A DNA stretch of 64,000 nt from Pseudomonas sp. SDI (GCF_003105155.1 NZ_QETK01000010.1:62001-126000), one strand, 5' to 3'; positions 1 through 10,612 are shown, counted from the first letter of the stretch. Notes: a model not told the origin generated them from the sequence alone. A program made the numbers and translations.

Positions 1-1
1 C

Positions 2-700
2 AAGCGGGTCGAGGAGAGCAGCGAGATCGTCTCGTTCTACTTCACGCCGGTCGACGGCGAGGCGATCCTCCAGGCCGAACCGGGCCAGTACATCGGTTTG
101 CAGCTGTTTATCGACGGTGTCGAGCAGCGCCGCAACTATTCGCTGTCGGCCCTGAGCGACGGTGGCGAGTACCGCATCAGCGTCAAGCGCGAGCCGCAAG
201 GCCAAGTGTCCAACTACCTGCATGAGCAGTTGCAGGTCGGCGACACGCTGAACCTGTTCCCGCCTTCGGGTGAGTTCACCCTGGCGGCCAGCAGCAAGCC
301 ACTGGTGCTGATCAGCGGCGGCGTGGGGATCACGCCGACCCTGGCGATGGCCGAGGCGGCACTGGCGAGCGGGCGGCTGGTGCACTTCATCCATTGTGCG
401 CGCAACGGTGCGGTGCATGCGTTCCGCGACTGGGCCGACGGGGTGGCGGCGCGCAACCCGCGATTCAAGCGCTTCTATTGCTACGCCGAGGATGACGGCG
501 TAAGCCCGGCGGCCGATGCGCTGGGCATGCTCAGCCGCGACCAGCTCGGCCAGTGGCTGCCGCAAGAGCGCGATGTGGATGCTTACTTCCTCGGGCCGAA
601 AGGCTTCATGGCCGCGGTCAAGAAGCACCTGAAGGGGCTGGGCGTGCCGGAAGGGCAGAGCCGCTATGAGTTCTTCGGCCCGGCCGCGGCACTCGAATAA
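2..700 (+). CDS. hmp: Flavohemoglobin / nitric oxide dioxygenase, C-terminal part
   Basis: The reading frame is open from the window edge, so only the reductase half is present and the globin domain lies upstream. The visible part is an FAD/NAD(P)H oxidoreductase module. It has the FAD-binding RNYSLS motif, an NAD-binding stretch ISGGVGITPT near residue 103 of the fragment, FLGPKGFM near the end, and the closing RYEFFGP typical of Hmp. Hmp converts nitric oxide to nitrate with O2 and NAD(P)H in the cytoplasm. An in-frame TTG at 98 is internal, not a start. Confidence 0.9.
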   Translation, partial: KRVEESSEIVSFYFTPVDGEAILQAEPGQYIGLQLFIDGVEQRRNYSLSALSDGGEYRISVKREPQGQVSNYLHEQLQVGDTLNLFPPSGEFTLAASSKPLVLISGGVGITPTLAMAEAALASGRLVHFIHCARNGAVHAFRDWADGVAARNPRFKRFYCYAEDDGVSPAADALGMLSRDQLGQWLPQERDVDAYFLGPKGFMAAVKKHLKGLGVPEGQSRYEFFGPAAALE

Positions 701-825
701 GGCTGGGCGGCGACGCTGTTAATGCTCTTTTAATGGTCCTGGCCTTCACTGCCTGCTTTGGGCAACGTGTAAACTGCGCCCGATCACTATCGGCGGTTGT
801 TTACCACTAGACGAAGGACACAGGA

Positions 826-1332
826 ATGAATGAGCAAACACAGCGCCTGAACAGGGAACGGCGCTTTCTGGTACTGCTGGGCATCATCTGCCTGGCACTG
901 ATCGGCGGCGCGCTGTACATGCAGATCGTTCTCGGCGAGGCGCCATGCCCGCTGTGTATCCTGCAACGTTATGCGCTGCTGCTGATCGCCGTGTTTGCCT
1001 TCATCGGTGCGGCCATGCCCGGCAAGCGCAGCCTGACTGTGCTCGAAGGCCTGGTGGTGCTCAGCGCTATCGGTGGTATTGCCGCTGCCGGCAACCATGT
1101 CTATATCCTCGCCAACCCCGCGATAAGCTGCGGTATCGACACCTTGCAACCGATTGTCGACGGCCTGCCGCTGGCCTCGGTGTTGCCGCTGGTGTTCCAG
1201 GTCGACGGGTTCTGCTCGACGCCCTACCCACCGGTACTCGGGCTGTCGCTGGCGCAATGGGCGCTGCTGGCCTTTATAATGACCGCCGTTCTGGTACCGC
1301 TGGGTATCTGGCGCAACCGTCGTCAGCCTTAG
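826..1332 (+). CDS. dsbB: Disulfide bond formation protein DsbB
   Basis: Inner-membrane quinone reductase that reoxidises periplasmic DsbA. The 168-residue protein has four hydrophobic segments. The first periplasmic loop carries the CPLC motif (C41, C44) and the second carries C102 and C130, the two redox pairs expected of DsbB. Length is normal for the family. The ATG at 826 follows an AAGGA-type ribosome binding site. It lies upstream of cyoA but is separated from it by about 560 bases, so it is probably a separate unit. Confidence 0.93.
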   Translation: MNEQTQRLNRERRFLVLLGIICLALIGGALYMQIVLGEAPCPLCILQRYALLLIAVFAFIGAAMPGKRSLTVLEGLVVLSAIGGIAAAGNHVYILANPAISCGIDTLQPIVDGLPLASVLPLVFQVDGFCSTPYPPVLGLSLAQWALLAFIMTAVLVPLGIWRNRRQP

Positions 1333-1892
1333 ACAAAAGTCCTGCGTCAATGCAAGCCAATGGGGTAACGGAATTTTCACATCGGCTCGCACCGAGACCT
1401 CTTCGGGAATGCTCGCAGCCCTTGTAGTACGTGCGTTCCAGGGGGGTGGCAAAGGGTGCGACAAACTGTCGCGAAATTGATTTTCAGCGGCTTATTGTTA
1501 CCGATCCTGTAAAGGACTGTTGCGCAATAAGTCATAGTCAATGGGGGGCGACCTATCTACAATCGCCCCCAATTTCCGCTCGGCGCCGCTTGTGAGTCGC
1601 AGGATAAAAGGAGCTTCTGGCTCTTTTCGCTGACTTTGACGAGCATCGCCTGCGGCGATGCCGGGCTGACCCCCCTCCGTGATTTCCCGCACCAAATGGA
1701 ATTGGTCTGAACGCAGGCCTGTTGCCTACTGAAATCAAAACAATAAACACCGCATGACCGGTTTTGCCGAGCAGCCCAGCTGGACGCAAGGCACGACCGC
1801 ATTCGATCCCAAAATGCTAACGCTTGGCAGGACGAAGTGTTGGCGACCAAAACACAAATTGCATTGAAGCAAGCTGCTCTAGAGGTCGTGAG
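1333..1892 (+). other. Long leader/promoter region upstream of cyoA
   Basis: About 560 bases without an established gene. It should hold the cyo promoter and a long 5' leader. An A-rich site AACAATAA at 1739-1746 fits the AAnAAnAA pattern bound by Hfq/Crc in Pseudomonas, and a short open frame (1754-1867) lies between it and cyoA. I could not pick a convincing -35/-10 pair or an ANR box by eye. Confidence 0.5.
1754..1867 (+). CDS. Possible 37-residue upstream ORF in the cyo leader
   Basis: ATG at 1754, TGA at 1865-1867, 25 bases before the cyoA start. The product begins MTGFAEQPSW and has no recognisable domain. There is no strong ribosome binding site. It could be a leader peptide coupled to cyoA or a chance frame. 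It is listed because it sits just downstream of a Crc/Hfq-like A-rich site in a long leader. Confidence 0.2.
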   Translation: MTGFAEQPSWTQGTTAFDPKMLTLGRTKCWRPKHKLH

Positions 1893-2843
1893 ATGAGTAA
1901 AAAGCGTTACCCCAGACTGTTTGGCATTCTGCCCTTTTTAGGCATGCTTTTACTCAGTGGGTGCAACTGGACCCTGATCGACGCGAAGGGCCAAGTCGGC
2001 ATTGAGCAAAAGAACCTGATCCTGATCGCTACCGGCCTGATGTTGCTGGTGGTGATTCCTGTCATTTTCATGACCATCGCGTTCGCCTGGAAGTATCGCG
2101 CCTCCAACAAGGCCGCTACCTACACGCCTGACTGGTCGCACTCGACCAAGATCGAAGTCGCGGTCTGGACCATTCCAGTACTCATCATCATTGCCCTGGG
2201 CTGGGTCACCTACAAGACCACCCACGAGCTGGATCCGTATCGTCCGCTGGTGTCCGACGTGAAGCCGGTGCAGATCGACGTGGTCGCGCTGGACTGGAAA
2301 TGGCTGTTCATCTACCCGGAACAAGGCATTGCCACGGTCAACAAGATCGTCTTCCCGGCCAACACCCCGGTTAACTTCCGTGTTACCTCCGACGCTGTGA
2401 TGAACTCGTTCTTCATCCCGGGTCTGGGCGGGCAGATCTACGCAATGGCTGGCATGACCACCAAACTGCACCTGATCGCCAACGAGAACGGTGAGTTCGA
2501 CGGTATCTCCGCGAACTACAGCGGCGCCGGTTTCACCGGTATGAAGTTCAAGGCAATTGCTACGTCCCAGGCCGATTTCGAGGCGTGGGTCAGTGAAGTC
2601 AAACAGGCCCCGAAACAGCTCGACAAAGCCGAGTACGACGCCTTGGCCAAACCTAGCGAAAACAACCCGGTTGCGCTCTACAGCGTCGCCCCGGAAAACC
2701 TGTTCCAGACCATCGTCGACAAGTACGAAGGGATGAACCGTGGCAAGCCGGTGGTGCACGAGAAGAAAGAGCACAAAGAAGAAGCGGCCGGTACCGAAGG
2801 GATGGACGTGAGTATGCATTCAGCTGCTGGGGCAGAGGAGTAA
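1893..2843 (+). CDS. cyoA: Cytochrome bo3 ubiquinol oxidase subunit II
   Basis: Subunit II of the proton-pumping quinol oxidase. The start at 1893 is preferred over an in-frame start at 1824 because it follows an AGAGG ribosome binding site and gives a proper lipoprotein signal, with the lipobox LSGC and its cysteine at residue 24. Two membrane helices follow, then a periplasmic cupredoxin-like domain that lacks CuA ligands, as expected for a quinol rather than cytochrome c oxidase. The charged C-terminal tail (KKEHKEEAAG) is usual. First gene of cyoABCDE; cyoB starts three bases after its stop. Confidence 0.95.
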   Translation: MSKKRYPRLFGILPFLGMLLLSGCNWTLIDAKGQVGIEQKNLILIATGLMLLVVIPVIFMTIAFAWKYRASNKAATYTPDWSHSTKIEVAVWTIPVLIIIALGWVTYKTTHELDPYRPLVSDVKPVQIDVVALDWKWLFIYPEQGIATVNKIVFPANTPVNFRVTSDAVMNSFFIPGLGGQIYAMAGMTTKLHLIANENGEFDGISANYSGAGFTGMKFKAIATSQADFEAWVSEVKQAPKQLDKAEYDALAKPSENNPVALYSVAPENLFQTIVDKYEGMNRGKPVVHEKKEHKEEAAGTEGMDVSMHSAAGAEE

Positions 2844-2846
2844 AAG

Positions 2847-4865
2847 ATGTTCGGTAAATTAACGCTGGATGCGATTCCGTATCACGAGCCGATTGTCATG
2901 GTGACGCTTGCCATGATCGCGCTCGGCGGTATCGCATTGGTTGGTCTGATCACCTATTTCCGCAAGTGGACCTACTTGTGGACCGAGTGGTTGACTTCGG
3001 TCGACCACAAGAAAATCGGGGTGATGTACATCATCGTCGCGATGATCATGCTGCTGCGCGGCTTTGCCGACGCCATCATGATGCGTACCCAGCTGGCTGC
3101 GGCCACTGGCGGCGCCGAAGGCTACCTGCCGCCTGAACACTATGACCAGATCTTCACCGCTCACGGTGTGATCATGATCATCTTCATGGCGATGCCGTTC
3201 TTCACCGGCCTGATGAACCTTGCGGTTCCGCTGCAGATCGGTGCACGTGACGTTGCCTTCCCGTTCCTGAACTCCCTGAGCTTCTGGCTGCTGGTTTCCG
3301 GCGTGGTGCTGGTGAACGTGTCCCTGGGTGTTGGTGAATTCGCCAAGACCGGCTGGGTTGCGTATCCACCGCTGTCGGGTATTCAGTACAGCCCTGGCGT
3401 AGGTATGGACTACTACATCTGGGCGCTACAGATCTCCGGTCTGGGTACAACGCTGACCGGCGTCAACTTCCTTGCCACCGTGCTGAAAATGCGCGCGCCA
3501 GGCATGAAGCTGATGGACATGCCGATCTTCACCTGGACCTGCACCTGGGCAAACGTTCTGATCGTGGCGTCGTTCCCGATCCTGACCGCTACCCTGGCGC
3601 TGCTGACTGTTGACCGTTATCTGGACTTCCACATCTTCACCAACGAGCTTGGTGGGAACCCGATGATGTACGTCAACCTGTTCTGGGCCTGGGGTCACCC
3701 TGAGGTTTACATCCTGATCCTGCCGGCCTTCGGTGTGTTCTCGGAAGTCACCTCGACCTTCACCGGCAAGCGCCTGTTCGGTCACAACTCGATGATCTAC
3801 GCATCGGGTGCGATCGCGGTACTGGGCTTTGCGGTATGGCTGCACCACTTCTTCACCATGGGTTCTGGCGCCAGCGTCAACACCTTCTTCGGTCTGGCAA
3901 CGATGCTGATTTCGATCCCGACCGGGGTAAAGCTATTCAACTGGCTGTTCACGATCTACCAGGGCCGTCTGCGCTTCACCGCGCCGATCATGTGGACCCT
4001 GGGCTTCATGGTTACCTTCTCGATCGGTGGTATGACCGGCGTTCTGCTGGCTGTTCCAGGTGCTGACTTCGTTCTGCACAACAGCCTGTTCGTGATTGCC
4101 CACTTCCACAACGTGATCATCGGTGGTGCGGTGTTCGGCTACATCGCCGGCTTCGCCTTCTGGTTCCCGAAAGCCTTCGGTTTCACCCTGAACGAGAAGT
4201 GGGGCAAAGCTGCCTTCTGGTTCTGGATCTCCGGCTTCTATGTGGCCTTCATGCCGCTGTACGCGCTGGGCTTCATGGGTATGACCCGTCGTCTGAACCA
4301 CTCGGACAACCCGGCCTGGGAACCGTACCTGTACGTTGCCGTCGTCGGCGCCGTGCTGATCCTGTTCGGTATCGCTTGCCAGCTGATCCAGCTGTACGTT
4401 TCGATCCGCGACCGCGAGCAGAACCGCGACGTGACCGGCGACCCATGGGGCGGCCGTACCCTGGAATGGTCGACTTCGTCGCCACCACCGTTCTACAACT
4501 TCGCCACCATGCCGGAAAAAGTCGGCCTGGACGCCTGGCACGAAGCTAAAGAAGCCGGTGTTGCGTACAAGGTTCCGGCCAAGTACTCGGCGATCCACAT
4601 GCCTAACAACACTGCCACTGGCGTGTACATGGGCGCACTGATCACCGTGTTCGGCTTCGCTTTCATCTGGCACATCTGGTGGCTGGTAGCTGTCGGCCTG
4701 ATTGGCACCATCGCGGTCTTCGTTGCTCACGCTGCGCGTGACGACCAGGGCTACATGGTTCCTGCCGAGGAAGTGGCGCGCATCGAAGGTGAGCGCATGA
4801 AGTCCCTCGGTCTGGCCACCGGCTCGCCAACTGGCGCGCGTGTCGAATCGTTTGAACGGGTTTAA
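2847..4865 (+). CDS. cyoB: Cytochrome bo3 ubiquinol oxidase subunit I
   Basis: Catalytic subunit of 672 residues holding low-spin heme b, heme o3 and CuB. Ligands are visible at positions known from the E. coli enzyme: H106 (HGVIM), H284 and the cross-linked Y288 in HPEVYIL, H333-H334 (WLHHFF), K362 of the K-channel (GVKLF), and H419/H421 in IAHFHN. Around fifteen hydrophobic helices are present. It oxidises ubiquinol, reduces O2 to water and pumps protons. Confidence 0.97.
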   Translation: MFGKLTLDAIPYHEPIVMVTLAMIALGGIALVGLITYFRKWTYLWTEWLTSVDHKKIGVMYIIVAMIMLLRGFADAIMMRTQLAAATGGAEGYLPPEHYDQIFTAHGVIMIIFMAMPFFTGLMNLAVPLQIGARDVAFPFLNSLSFWLLVSGVVLVNVSLGVGEFAKTGWVAYPPLSGIQYSPGVGMDYYIWALQISGLGTTLTGVNFLATVLKMRAPGMKLMDMPIFTWTCTWANVLIVASFPILTATLALLTVDRYLDFHIFTNELGGNPMMYVNLFWAWGHPEVYILILPAFGVFSEVTSTFTGKRLFGHNSMIYASGAIAVLGFAVWLHHFFTMGSGASVNTFFGLATMLISIPTGVKLFNWLFTIYQGRLRFTAPIMWTLGFMVTFSIGGMTGVLLAVPGADFVLHNSLFVIAHFHNVIIGGAVFGYIAGFAFWFPKAFGFTLNEKWGKAAFWFWISGFYVAFMPLYALGFMGMTRRLNHSDNPAWEPYLYVAVVGAVLILFGIACQLIQLYVSIRDREQNRDVTGDPWGGRTLEWSTSSPPPFYNFATMPEKVGLDAWHEAKEAGVAYKVPAKYSAIHMPNNTATGVYMGALITVFGFAFIWHIWWLVAVGLIGTIAVFVAHAARDDQGYMVPAEEVARIEGERMKSLGLATGSPTGARVESFERV

Positions 4866-4868
4866 TCA

Positions 4869-5492
4869 ATGTCCAGTCATGTAATTAATGCTGATGCTGC
4901 TCATGGTCACGACCATGGGCACGAGGAACACCACGACGCCGGCGAGATGACCGTATTCGGTTTCTGGCTGTACCTGATGACCGACTGCATCCTGTTTGCA
5001 TCGATCTTCGCAGCCTACGCGGTGCTGTCCGGCAACTTTGCCGGCGGCCCGTCGGGTCACGACATCTTCGAACTGAACTACGTACTGGCCGAGACGGCGC
5101 TGCTGCTGTTCTCCAGTATCACCTTCGGCTTCGCCATGCTGCAGATGTACAAGGGCAACAAGAAGGGTGTACTGGCCTGGCTGGCAGTCACCTTCCTGTT
5201 GGGCGCCGGCTTTATCGCGATGGAGGTCAACGAGTTCCATCTGCTGATCTCCGAGGGCTACGGCCCTCAGCGTAGCGGCTTCCTCTCGGCCTTCTTCGCC
5301 CTGGTCGGCACCCACGGTCTGCACGTGACCGGCGGTCTGATCTGGATGGCGGTGATGATGTACCAGATCAACAAGCACGGCATCACCGGGACTGCCAAGA
5401 CCCGCATGAGCTGCCTGAGCCTGTTCTGGCACTTCCTGGACGTGGTCTGGATCTGCGTGTTCACCGTTGTTTACCTGCTGGGGGTTCTGTAA
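4869..5492 (+). CDS. cyoC: Cytochrome bo3 ubiquinol oxidase subunit III
   Basis: Subunit III of 207 residues with five hydrophobic helices and a histidine-rich N-terminus ([12 protein letters not shown]). The final helix contains [10 protein letters not shown], characteristic of heme-copper oxidase subunit III. It starts three bases after the cyoB stop, and its own stop directly abuts the cyoD start. Confidence 0.95.
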   Translation: MSSHVINADAAHGHDHGHEEHHDAGEMTVFGFWLYLMTDCILFASIFAAYAVLSGNFAGGPSGHDIFELNYVLAETALLLFSSITFGFAMLQMYKGNKKGVLAWLAVTFLLGAGFIAMEVNEFHLLISEGYGPQRSGFLSAFFALVGTHGLHVTGGLIWMAVMMYQINKHGITGTAKTRMSCLSLFWHFLDVVWICVFTVVYLLGVL

Positions 5493-5825
5493 ATGGCAAA
5501 CGCTCATAACGGCCACGCCGAAGCCAACCACGGCAGCGTGAAGTCCTACGCGATCGGTTTCATCCTGTCGGTAATCCTGACGGTGATCCCGTTCGGCCTG
5601 GTGATGTTCCCAACCCTGCCGAAGGACACCACGATCATGATCGTGGTTGCCTTCGCGGTTATCCAGGTCATGGTTCACCTGTACTACTTCCTGCACCTCG
5701 ACACTTCGCCTGCACAACGGTCGAACGTCAGTGCAGGTCTGTTCACCGCAGTGGTTATCGCCCTGCTGGTCGGCCTGTCGCTGTGGATCATGTTCAGCAT
5801 CCACACCAACATGATGGCGAAGTGA
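5493..5825 (+). CDS. cyoD: Cytochrome bo3 ubiquinol oxidase subunit IV
   Basis: Small subunit of 110 residues with three predicted helices and the family motif VHLYYFLHLD in the second half. It stabilises the CuB site during assembly. It starts at the base after the cyoC stop, consistent with translational coupling. Confidence 0.94.
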   Translation: MANAHNGHAEANHGSVKSYAIGFILSVILTVIPFGLVMFPTLPKDTTIMIVVAFAVIQVMVHLYYFLHLDTSPAQRSNVSAGLFTAVVIALLVGLSLWIMFSIHTNMMAK

Positions 5826-5836
5826 GGTAAGTCTGC

Positions 5837-6724
5837 ATGTCCGTTAAGCACTTTATCCAAATCACCAAACCGGGGATCATTTTCGGTAACGTGCTTTCTG
5901 TGGCAGGCGGTTTCTTCCTTGCCGCGCAAGGGCATGTCGACTTCCTGCTGTTCCTGGCCACGGTCATTGGTACTTCGCTGGTGGTGGCGTCCGGTTGCGT
6001 GTTCAACAACTGCATCGACCGCGACATCGACATCAAGATGGAGCGCACCAAGAACCGTGCGATGGTGCAGGGGCAGATCTCGCTGAACGTCGCGCTGGTC
6101 TACGCCACCCTGCTCGGGGTGGCCGGGCTTGGCCTGCTGTATGTGCAGGCCAATGCCCTGGCGGCGTTGTTCGGCCTGATCGGCTTTGTCATCTACGTCG
6201 GTTTCTACAGCCTGTACCTGAAGCGTAAATCGGTGCACGGCACCCTGGTTGGCAGCCTGTCCGGTGCCATGCCTCCGGTGATCGGTTATTGTGCCGTGAG
6301 CGGTACCTTCGACCTGGCTGCACTGACCCTGCTGGTGATGTTCAGCCTGTGGCAGATGCCGCATTCCTACGCCATTGCGATCTTCCGCTTCAACGATTAC
6401 CTGGCGGCATCGATTCCGGTGCTGCCGGTGAAGCGCGGGATCCTGGTGGCCAAGAAGCATATCCTCTGGTACATCGTGGCCTTCCTCGTGGCGACCCTGA
6501 TGCTCACCTTCGGCGGTTACGCCGGCATGAGCTACCTGGCCGTTGCTGCGGCGATGGGCATGTACTGGCTGTACATGGCCTGGACCGGCTACAAGGCAGT
6601 GGACGATCGTCTGTGGGCACGCAAGCTGTTCGTGTTCTCGATCTTTACCATCACCGCGCTGAGCGTGATGATGTCGCTGGACACCAAGGTGCCCGCCGAG
6701 CTGCTGCTGACCTACGCACACTGA
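5837..6724 (+). CDS. cyoE: Protoheme IX farnesyltransferase (heme O synthase)
   Basis: Membrane prenyltransferase of the UbiA superfamily (295 residues, multiple helices) that adds a farnesyl group to heme b to make heme o for CyoB. The aspartate-rich motif [14 protein letters not shown] near residues 58-71 binds the prenyl diphosphate and Mg2+. Last gene of the operon, eleven bases after cyoD, followed directly by a strong terminator. Confidence 0.95.
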   Translation: MSVKHFIQITKPGIIFGNVLSVAGGFFLAAQGHVDFLLFLATVIGTSLVVASGCVFNNCIDRDIDIKMERTKNRAMVQGQISLNVALVYATLLGVAGLGLLYVQANALAALFGLIGFVIYVGFYSLYLKRKSVHGTLVGSLSGAMPPVIGYCAVSGTFDLAALTLLVMFSLWQMPHSYAIAIFRFNDYLAASIPVLPVKRGILVAKKHILWYIVAFLVATLMLTFGGYAGMSYLAVAAAMGMYWLYMAWTGYKAVDDRLWARKLFVFSIFTITALSVMMSLDTKVPAELLLTYAH

Positions 6725-6740
6725 GTGTGACGGTCTGACG

Positions 6741-6777
6741 AAAACGCCCCGCGCCGCAAGGTTCGGGGCGTTTTTGT
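6741..6777 (+). terminator. Rho-independent terminator of the cyo operon
   Basis: GC-rich hairpin with arms ACGCCCCG and CGGGGCGT followed by a T run. It begins 17 bases after the cyoE stop. Confidence 0.9.
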
Positions 6778-6861
6778 TTGTGTGCAGGTAGCGCTCCCCT
6801 CTGATCCCGAGCGTGCTGGCGCTTGTAGCGTGACGCCCTTCACTGAGCAAGGGAGAGCGCC

Positions 6862-7989
6862 ATGAGCGTATTGACGGTTTATTTCTGTGGCACCGGTTCG
6901 CACCGCTTCGACGTTCGCAACCCCAACTTCTGGAACGGCGAACTGATCTCGACGCTGGCCGATAACGACCAGGGCAAGGAGTTCGCCGACTGGGTGGCCA
7001 TCGATGGCCCTGGCAGCGGCAACCTGCAGGCCGACGAGCTGTTCGTGCGCAGTGCGGTGTATGGCTTGATGGGCACGCTGTTCGGCACGGGCTGGGAAGA
7101 GAACGTCAGTCATGCGCTGCACATGATCAAGGGGCGCTGCGACTGGCAGCGCATCGAGTTGAGCGAACAGGCGTACAACCGCCTCAAGGACGCCGGGGTG
7201 CCGATTGCCGACCTGGAGCAATCTGGCAGTTGGCTGTGGCGGCGCTACAGCTACGGCAAGCGCGGGGTCACGCCGCAGCAGTTGCAGGAGCAGATCATCA
7301 AGATCTTCCGCAAGGACGGCGTGATTCCGACGCAGGTCAATATCGTTGGCTGGAGCCGGGGCGGGATCAGTTGCCACATGCTCGCCAATGCGATGTTCAA
7401 GGACCCGCAGCTCAAGCACATTCCGGTGAATATCTTTGTTGTGGATCCGGTGCCGGGGGTGCTGAACCTGCAGCAGCATCGGGTTGAGTTGGCAGCGAAC
7501 GTCAAGGAATACGTTGGCTTCTATTCGCGTGACGAGCGTTCCAAGGGGTTTGCCTGTGTGGTTCCGCGAACGCAGGCCAGCACCCGCGTGCATGTGTATC
7601 CGCTGCCGGGGCGGCATGCCACGCTGGTGGGCAACGCGTCGCTGGACGGGGCCGGGGAGGGCCAGGCGCTGACCCACCCAGGTCTGCTTGTGCGGCACTT
7701 TGCCGAGGTGTGCTTGAGTCGCTGGGGGGTGAAGCTGGAGAAGAAGTTGAACCTGAGCGACAAGCAACTGATGGAATATCACCTGGCAATGTCGCGTGAT
7801 GACGGGCGCTATCAGGCGATGCGCGGGCAGTCGTATACGCTGCTGACCGAAGGTGAGCCCTCCGAGCGCTTTGTTCATCAGGGGAGCCAGGGGACTGGGT
7901 TTGGCCAAGTGAAGGGCACGCGGTTTCAGCCTGAGGCCGGGCTGGCGCTGAATGCCTGGGATGTAGGGTCGTATCGGCACCTTCGGTAG
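6862..7989 (+). CDS. Serine-hydrolase-like protein of unknown role (alpha/beta-hydrolase fold)
   Basis: 375 residues with no signal peptide. A nucleophile-elbow motif GWSRGG (S165) follows a hydrophobic strand, an aspartate lies in FVVDPVPG (D195), and a candidate histidine in GRHATLVG (H252). These could form a Ser-Asp-His triad. The N-terminal FCGTGSHR resembles the opening of large lipase-like hydrolases, including some type VI secretion lipase effectors, but no secretion genes are nearby. The ATG follows GGGAG. Known: GxSxG elbows mark lipases and esterases. Inference: esterase or phospholipase; substrate unknown. Confidence 0.6.
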   Translation: MSVLTVYFCGTGSHRFDVRNPNFWNGELISTLADNDQGKEFADWVAIDGPGSGNLQADELFVRSAVYGLMGTLFGTGWEENVSHALHMIKGRCDWQRIELSEQAYNRLKDAGVPIADLEQSGSWLWRRYSYGKRGVTPQQLQEQIIKIFRKDGVIPTQVNIVGWSRGGISCHMLANAMFKDPQLKHIPVNIFVVDPVPGVLNLQQHRVELAANVKEYVGFYSRDERSKGFACVVPRTQASTRVHVYPLPGRHATLVGNASLDGAGEGQALTHPGLLVRHFAEVCLSRWGVKLEKKLNLSDKQLMEYHLAMSRDDGRYQAMRGQSYTLLTEGEPSERFVHQGSQGTGFGQVKGTRFQPEAGLALNAWDVGSYRHLR

Positions 7990-8182
7990 TCGAGGGCCGG
8001 GGCCGGACTTGGGGACTGACATGTTTCTCTGGGGGCCGGCTCCCGCACGCTCCAAGCAGAACCCCGGCCAATCGGGGTTGCCTCTTTACAGCCCGCCCCG
8101 CAAAGCACTATCTTCTGCTTCGGCCACCGCAGTGGCCAACGTCGCTCGGACGGTTCCGGGCGCTTACGTCTTCGAGGAAGCC

Positions 8183-9394
8183 ATGGCTGACCAAGGTTCG
8201 CCGCGCCGCTTTGCGCGCATTGATCGTCTCCCCCCTTACGTCTTCAACATCACCGCCGAACTCAAGATGGCCGCGCGCCGTCGTGGCGAGGACATCATCG
8301 ACCTGAGCATGGGCAACCCCGACGGGGCCACCCCACCGCACATCGTCGAAAAACTGGTGCAGGTCGCCCAGCGTGAAGACACCCACGGCTACTCCACCTC
8401 GCGCGGCATCCCACGCCTGCGTCGGGCCATCTCGCGTTGGTACAAGGAGCGCTACGAGGTCGACATCGACCCGGAAAGCGAAGCCATCGTCACCATCGGC
8501 TCCAAAGAGGGCCTGGCCCACCTGATGCTCGCCACCCTCGACCACGGCGACACCGTGCTGGTACCCAACCCGAGCTACCCGATCCATATCTACGGCGCCG
8601 TCATCGCCGGTGCCCAGGTGCGTTCGGTGCCACTGGTACCCGGCGTGGACTTCTTCAACGAGCTGGAGCGGGCGATCCGCGAGTCGATTCCCAAGCCGAA
8701 AATGATGATCCTCGGCTTCCCGTCGAACCCGACCGCACAGTGCGTGGAACTCGACTTCTTCGAGCGCGTCGTGGCCCTGGCCAAGCAATACGACGTGCTG
8801 GTCATCCACGACCTGGCCTACGCCGACATTGTCTACGACGGCTGGAAAGCCCCGTCAATCATGCAGGTGCCGGGCGCCAAGGACATTGCGGTGGAGTTTT
8901 TCACCCTGTCCAAGAGCTACAACATGGCCGGCTGGCGGATCGGTTTCATGGTCGGCAACCCGGAGCTGGTCAGTGCCCTGGCACGGATCAAGAGCTACCA
9001 CGACTACGGCACCTTCACCCCGTTGCAGGTCGCGGCGATTGCCGCGCTGGAGGGCGACCAGCAGTGTGTGCGCGACATCGCCGAGCAGTACCGGCAACGC
9101 CGTAACGTACTGGTCAAGGGCCTGCATGAGTTGGGCTGGATGGTCGAGAATCCGAAAGCATCGATGTATGTCTGGGCAAAAATTCCCGAGCAGTACGCAC
9201 ACCTTGGCTCGCTGGAGTTCGCCAAGAAGATGCTGGCCGAGGCCAAGGTCTGTGTGTCGCCGGGGATCGGTTTCGGCGATTACGGCGACGACCATGTGCG
9301 CTTCGCCCTGATCGAGAACCAGGACCGGATCCGCCAGGCCGTACGTGGCATTCGCCAGATGTTCCGGGCGGATGGCATCGGCAAAGGCCAGTGA
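8183..9394 (+). CDS. alaC: Alanine-synthesising aminotransferase (AlaC-type)
   Basis: Class I/II PLP-dependent aminotransferase of 403 residues. PLP lysine K244 lies in [11 protein letters not shown]; the substrate-anchoring FPSNPTA and HDLAYAD motifs precede it. The AlaC family makes alanine from pyruvate with glutamate as donor. ATG 8183 is chosen because it follows GAGGAAG; the frame is open further upstream but that extension looks non-coding. It stands alone and is followed by a REP pair that could act as an end signal. Confidence 0.88.
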   Translation: MADQGSPRRFARIDRLPPYVFNITAELKMAARRRGEDIIDLSMGNPDGATPPHIVEKLVQVAQREDTHGYSTSRGIPRLRRAISRWYKERYEVDIDPESEAIVTIGSKEGLAHLMLATLDHGDTVLVPNPSYPIHIYGAVIAGAQVRSVPLVPGVDFFNELERAIRESIPKPKMMILGFPSNPTAQCVELDFFERVVALAKQYDVLVIHDLAYADIVYDGWKAPSIMQVPGAKDIAVEFFTLSKSYNMAGWRIGFMVGNPELVSALARIKSYHDYGTFTPLQVAAIAALEGDQQCVRDIAEQYRQRRNVLVKGLHELGWMVENPKASMYVWAKIPEQYAHLGSLEFAKKMLAEAKVCVSPGIGFGDYGDDHVRFALIENQDRIRQAVRGIRQMFRADGIGKGQ

Positions 9395-9398
9395 ATGC

Positions 9399-9474
9399 CA
9401 TCGCGGGACCAGCCCGCTCCCACAAGGCGTAGTGCAACACCTGTGGGCGTGGGCTGGTCCCGCGATGAGGCCTG
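9399..9474. repeat. REP-like palindrome pair
   Basis: Two inverted copies of a REP-like unit: ATCGCGGGACCAGCCCGC with flanking CTCCCACA, then its complement ending GGTCCCGCGAT, separated by about 13 bases. The pattern matches the abundant P. putida REP elements found between genes. Here it sits between convergent alaC and the following minus-strand gene. Confidence 0.8.
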
Positions 9475-9494
9475 TGGCCGGTGCAGGTCATGGT

Positions 9495-9887
9495 TTACAT
9501 GCAGGAGTGATACCCGGCGCCGGGAATCCGCCCGGTGACTTTGTCGGCCTGGGCGTAGCTCACCGTATGCGAATCCTCGTTCGCGTCCAGGATGCGGAAG
9601 CTATCTTGCGTCCCCCAGCTACCGGCGCCAGTGCCTGCCGCGTCCCAGCCGAACAATAGGCAGATGCCACTCCGACCGTCGGCCTCATTAAATTTCGCGC
9701 GGGCATCTTTCATGGCCTGGTCAGCGGGTTCGCCGCGATCATTCTTGCCAATTGGCAGCAATGAACAGTCGTAACCTTCAATCAGGGTTCGGCCGCCATT
9801 GCAAATTTGCCCATTGGGCGTCGCTGCGGCCAGGGTCTGGCCGACGAAGCAGGCAGCCAGCAGGCCAATAGCCAGTTTTTTCTTCAT
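9495..9887 (-). CDS. Small secreted protein of unknown function
   Basis: 130 residues with a clear Sec signal peptide (MKKK then a hydrophobic run ending before ATPNGQ). The mature part has four cysteines (ICNGG, YDCSL, ICLLF, HSCM) that could form two disulfides. The start follows AGGTGAAAGC. I do not recognise the family. Export to the periplasm or outside is inferred from the signal peptide only. Confidence 0.7.
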   Translation of the reverse strand: MKKKLAIGLLAACFVGQTLAAATPNGQICNGGRTLIEGYDCSLLPIGKNDRGEPADQAMKDARAKFNEADGRSGICLLFGWDAAGTGAGSWGTQDSFRILDANEDSHTVSYAQADKVTGRIPGAGYHSCM

Positions 9888-10234
9888 GCTTTCACCTTTG
9901 CTGATATTGAGTGGGAGAGTCAGGTGACGTTGCCCTGAGCACTACAGCTAGATGGTGATGCAGGCCTTAAAAGCTGACTACTGGCAGAAATATCAGGTCG
10001 CCCCTGCACGCTGCAGTGGACCCTGGCGTTGCTGCTATCCGCGATATGCCGCACACGCTCTAGGTGAGTGCTGCCGGGGGCGTCGGCCCAGACGCCTGAC
10101 ACAACTCCTTCCGTCGCCGCCCCGATTTTTCTTTCTTTCCCCCTCTTCTCAATACCCGGCGCTTGCATAAGAATAGCCACCGGGTTCTCCCAATAACGAT
10201 AACTCCCCCCTCCCTCCCTAGATCCCCGTAGATC
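9888..10234. other. Intergenic region, no gene seen
   Basis: About 350 bases between the divergent small secreted protein and the cysteine-cluster protein. It should contain both promoters. A pyrimidine-rich stretch precedes the plus-strand gene. No convincing coding frame or structured element was seen. Confidence 0.4.
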
Positions 10235-10612
10235 ATGTCTGATAACAATCCGTGTATGAGTTGTGGCGCCTGCTGCGCGCATTTTCGTGTGTCTTTTTTC
10301 TGGGGTGAATGCACATCGTCCGGGGGAATTGTGCCCGATGACCTGGTGGTGCAGATCAATCCGACCCGCGTGGCGATGATCGGCACCGATGCCAAGCCAG
10401 CGCGCTGCATCGCCCTGGCCGGCGAAGTCGGTAGCTGCGTCAGTTGCACTATTTATGAACAACGCAGCTCGCCGTGCCGCGAGTTCGACGCCGCCTGGGT
10501 CAATGGCCAGCCCAACCCCAGCTGCGACGCCGCACGCGCCGCCCACGGGCTCCCGCCGCTGGAGGCCAACGAGCCGTTGTGGCCGTTGGAGGAGGACAAC
10601 GCGGTCGCCTGA
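10235..10612 (+). CDS. YkgJ-family cysteine-cluster protein
   Basis: 125 residues. The N-terminal CMSCGACC cluster plus further cysteines (SCVSC, SPCREF, PSCDA) match the CxxCxxCC family (UPF0153/YkgJ) thought to bind a metal or an Fe-S cluster. No biochemical role is established. The start at 10235 gives the usual family N-terminus, with the cluster within the first 15 residues. It stands alone. Confidence 0.8.
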   Translation: MSDNNPCMSCGACCAHFRVSFFWGECTSSGGIVPDDLVVQINPTRVAMIGTDAKPARCIALAGEVGSCVSCTIYEQRSSPCREFDAAWVNGQPNPSCDAARAAHGLPPLEANEPLWPLEEDNAVA

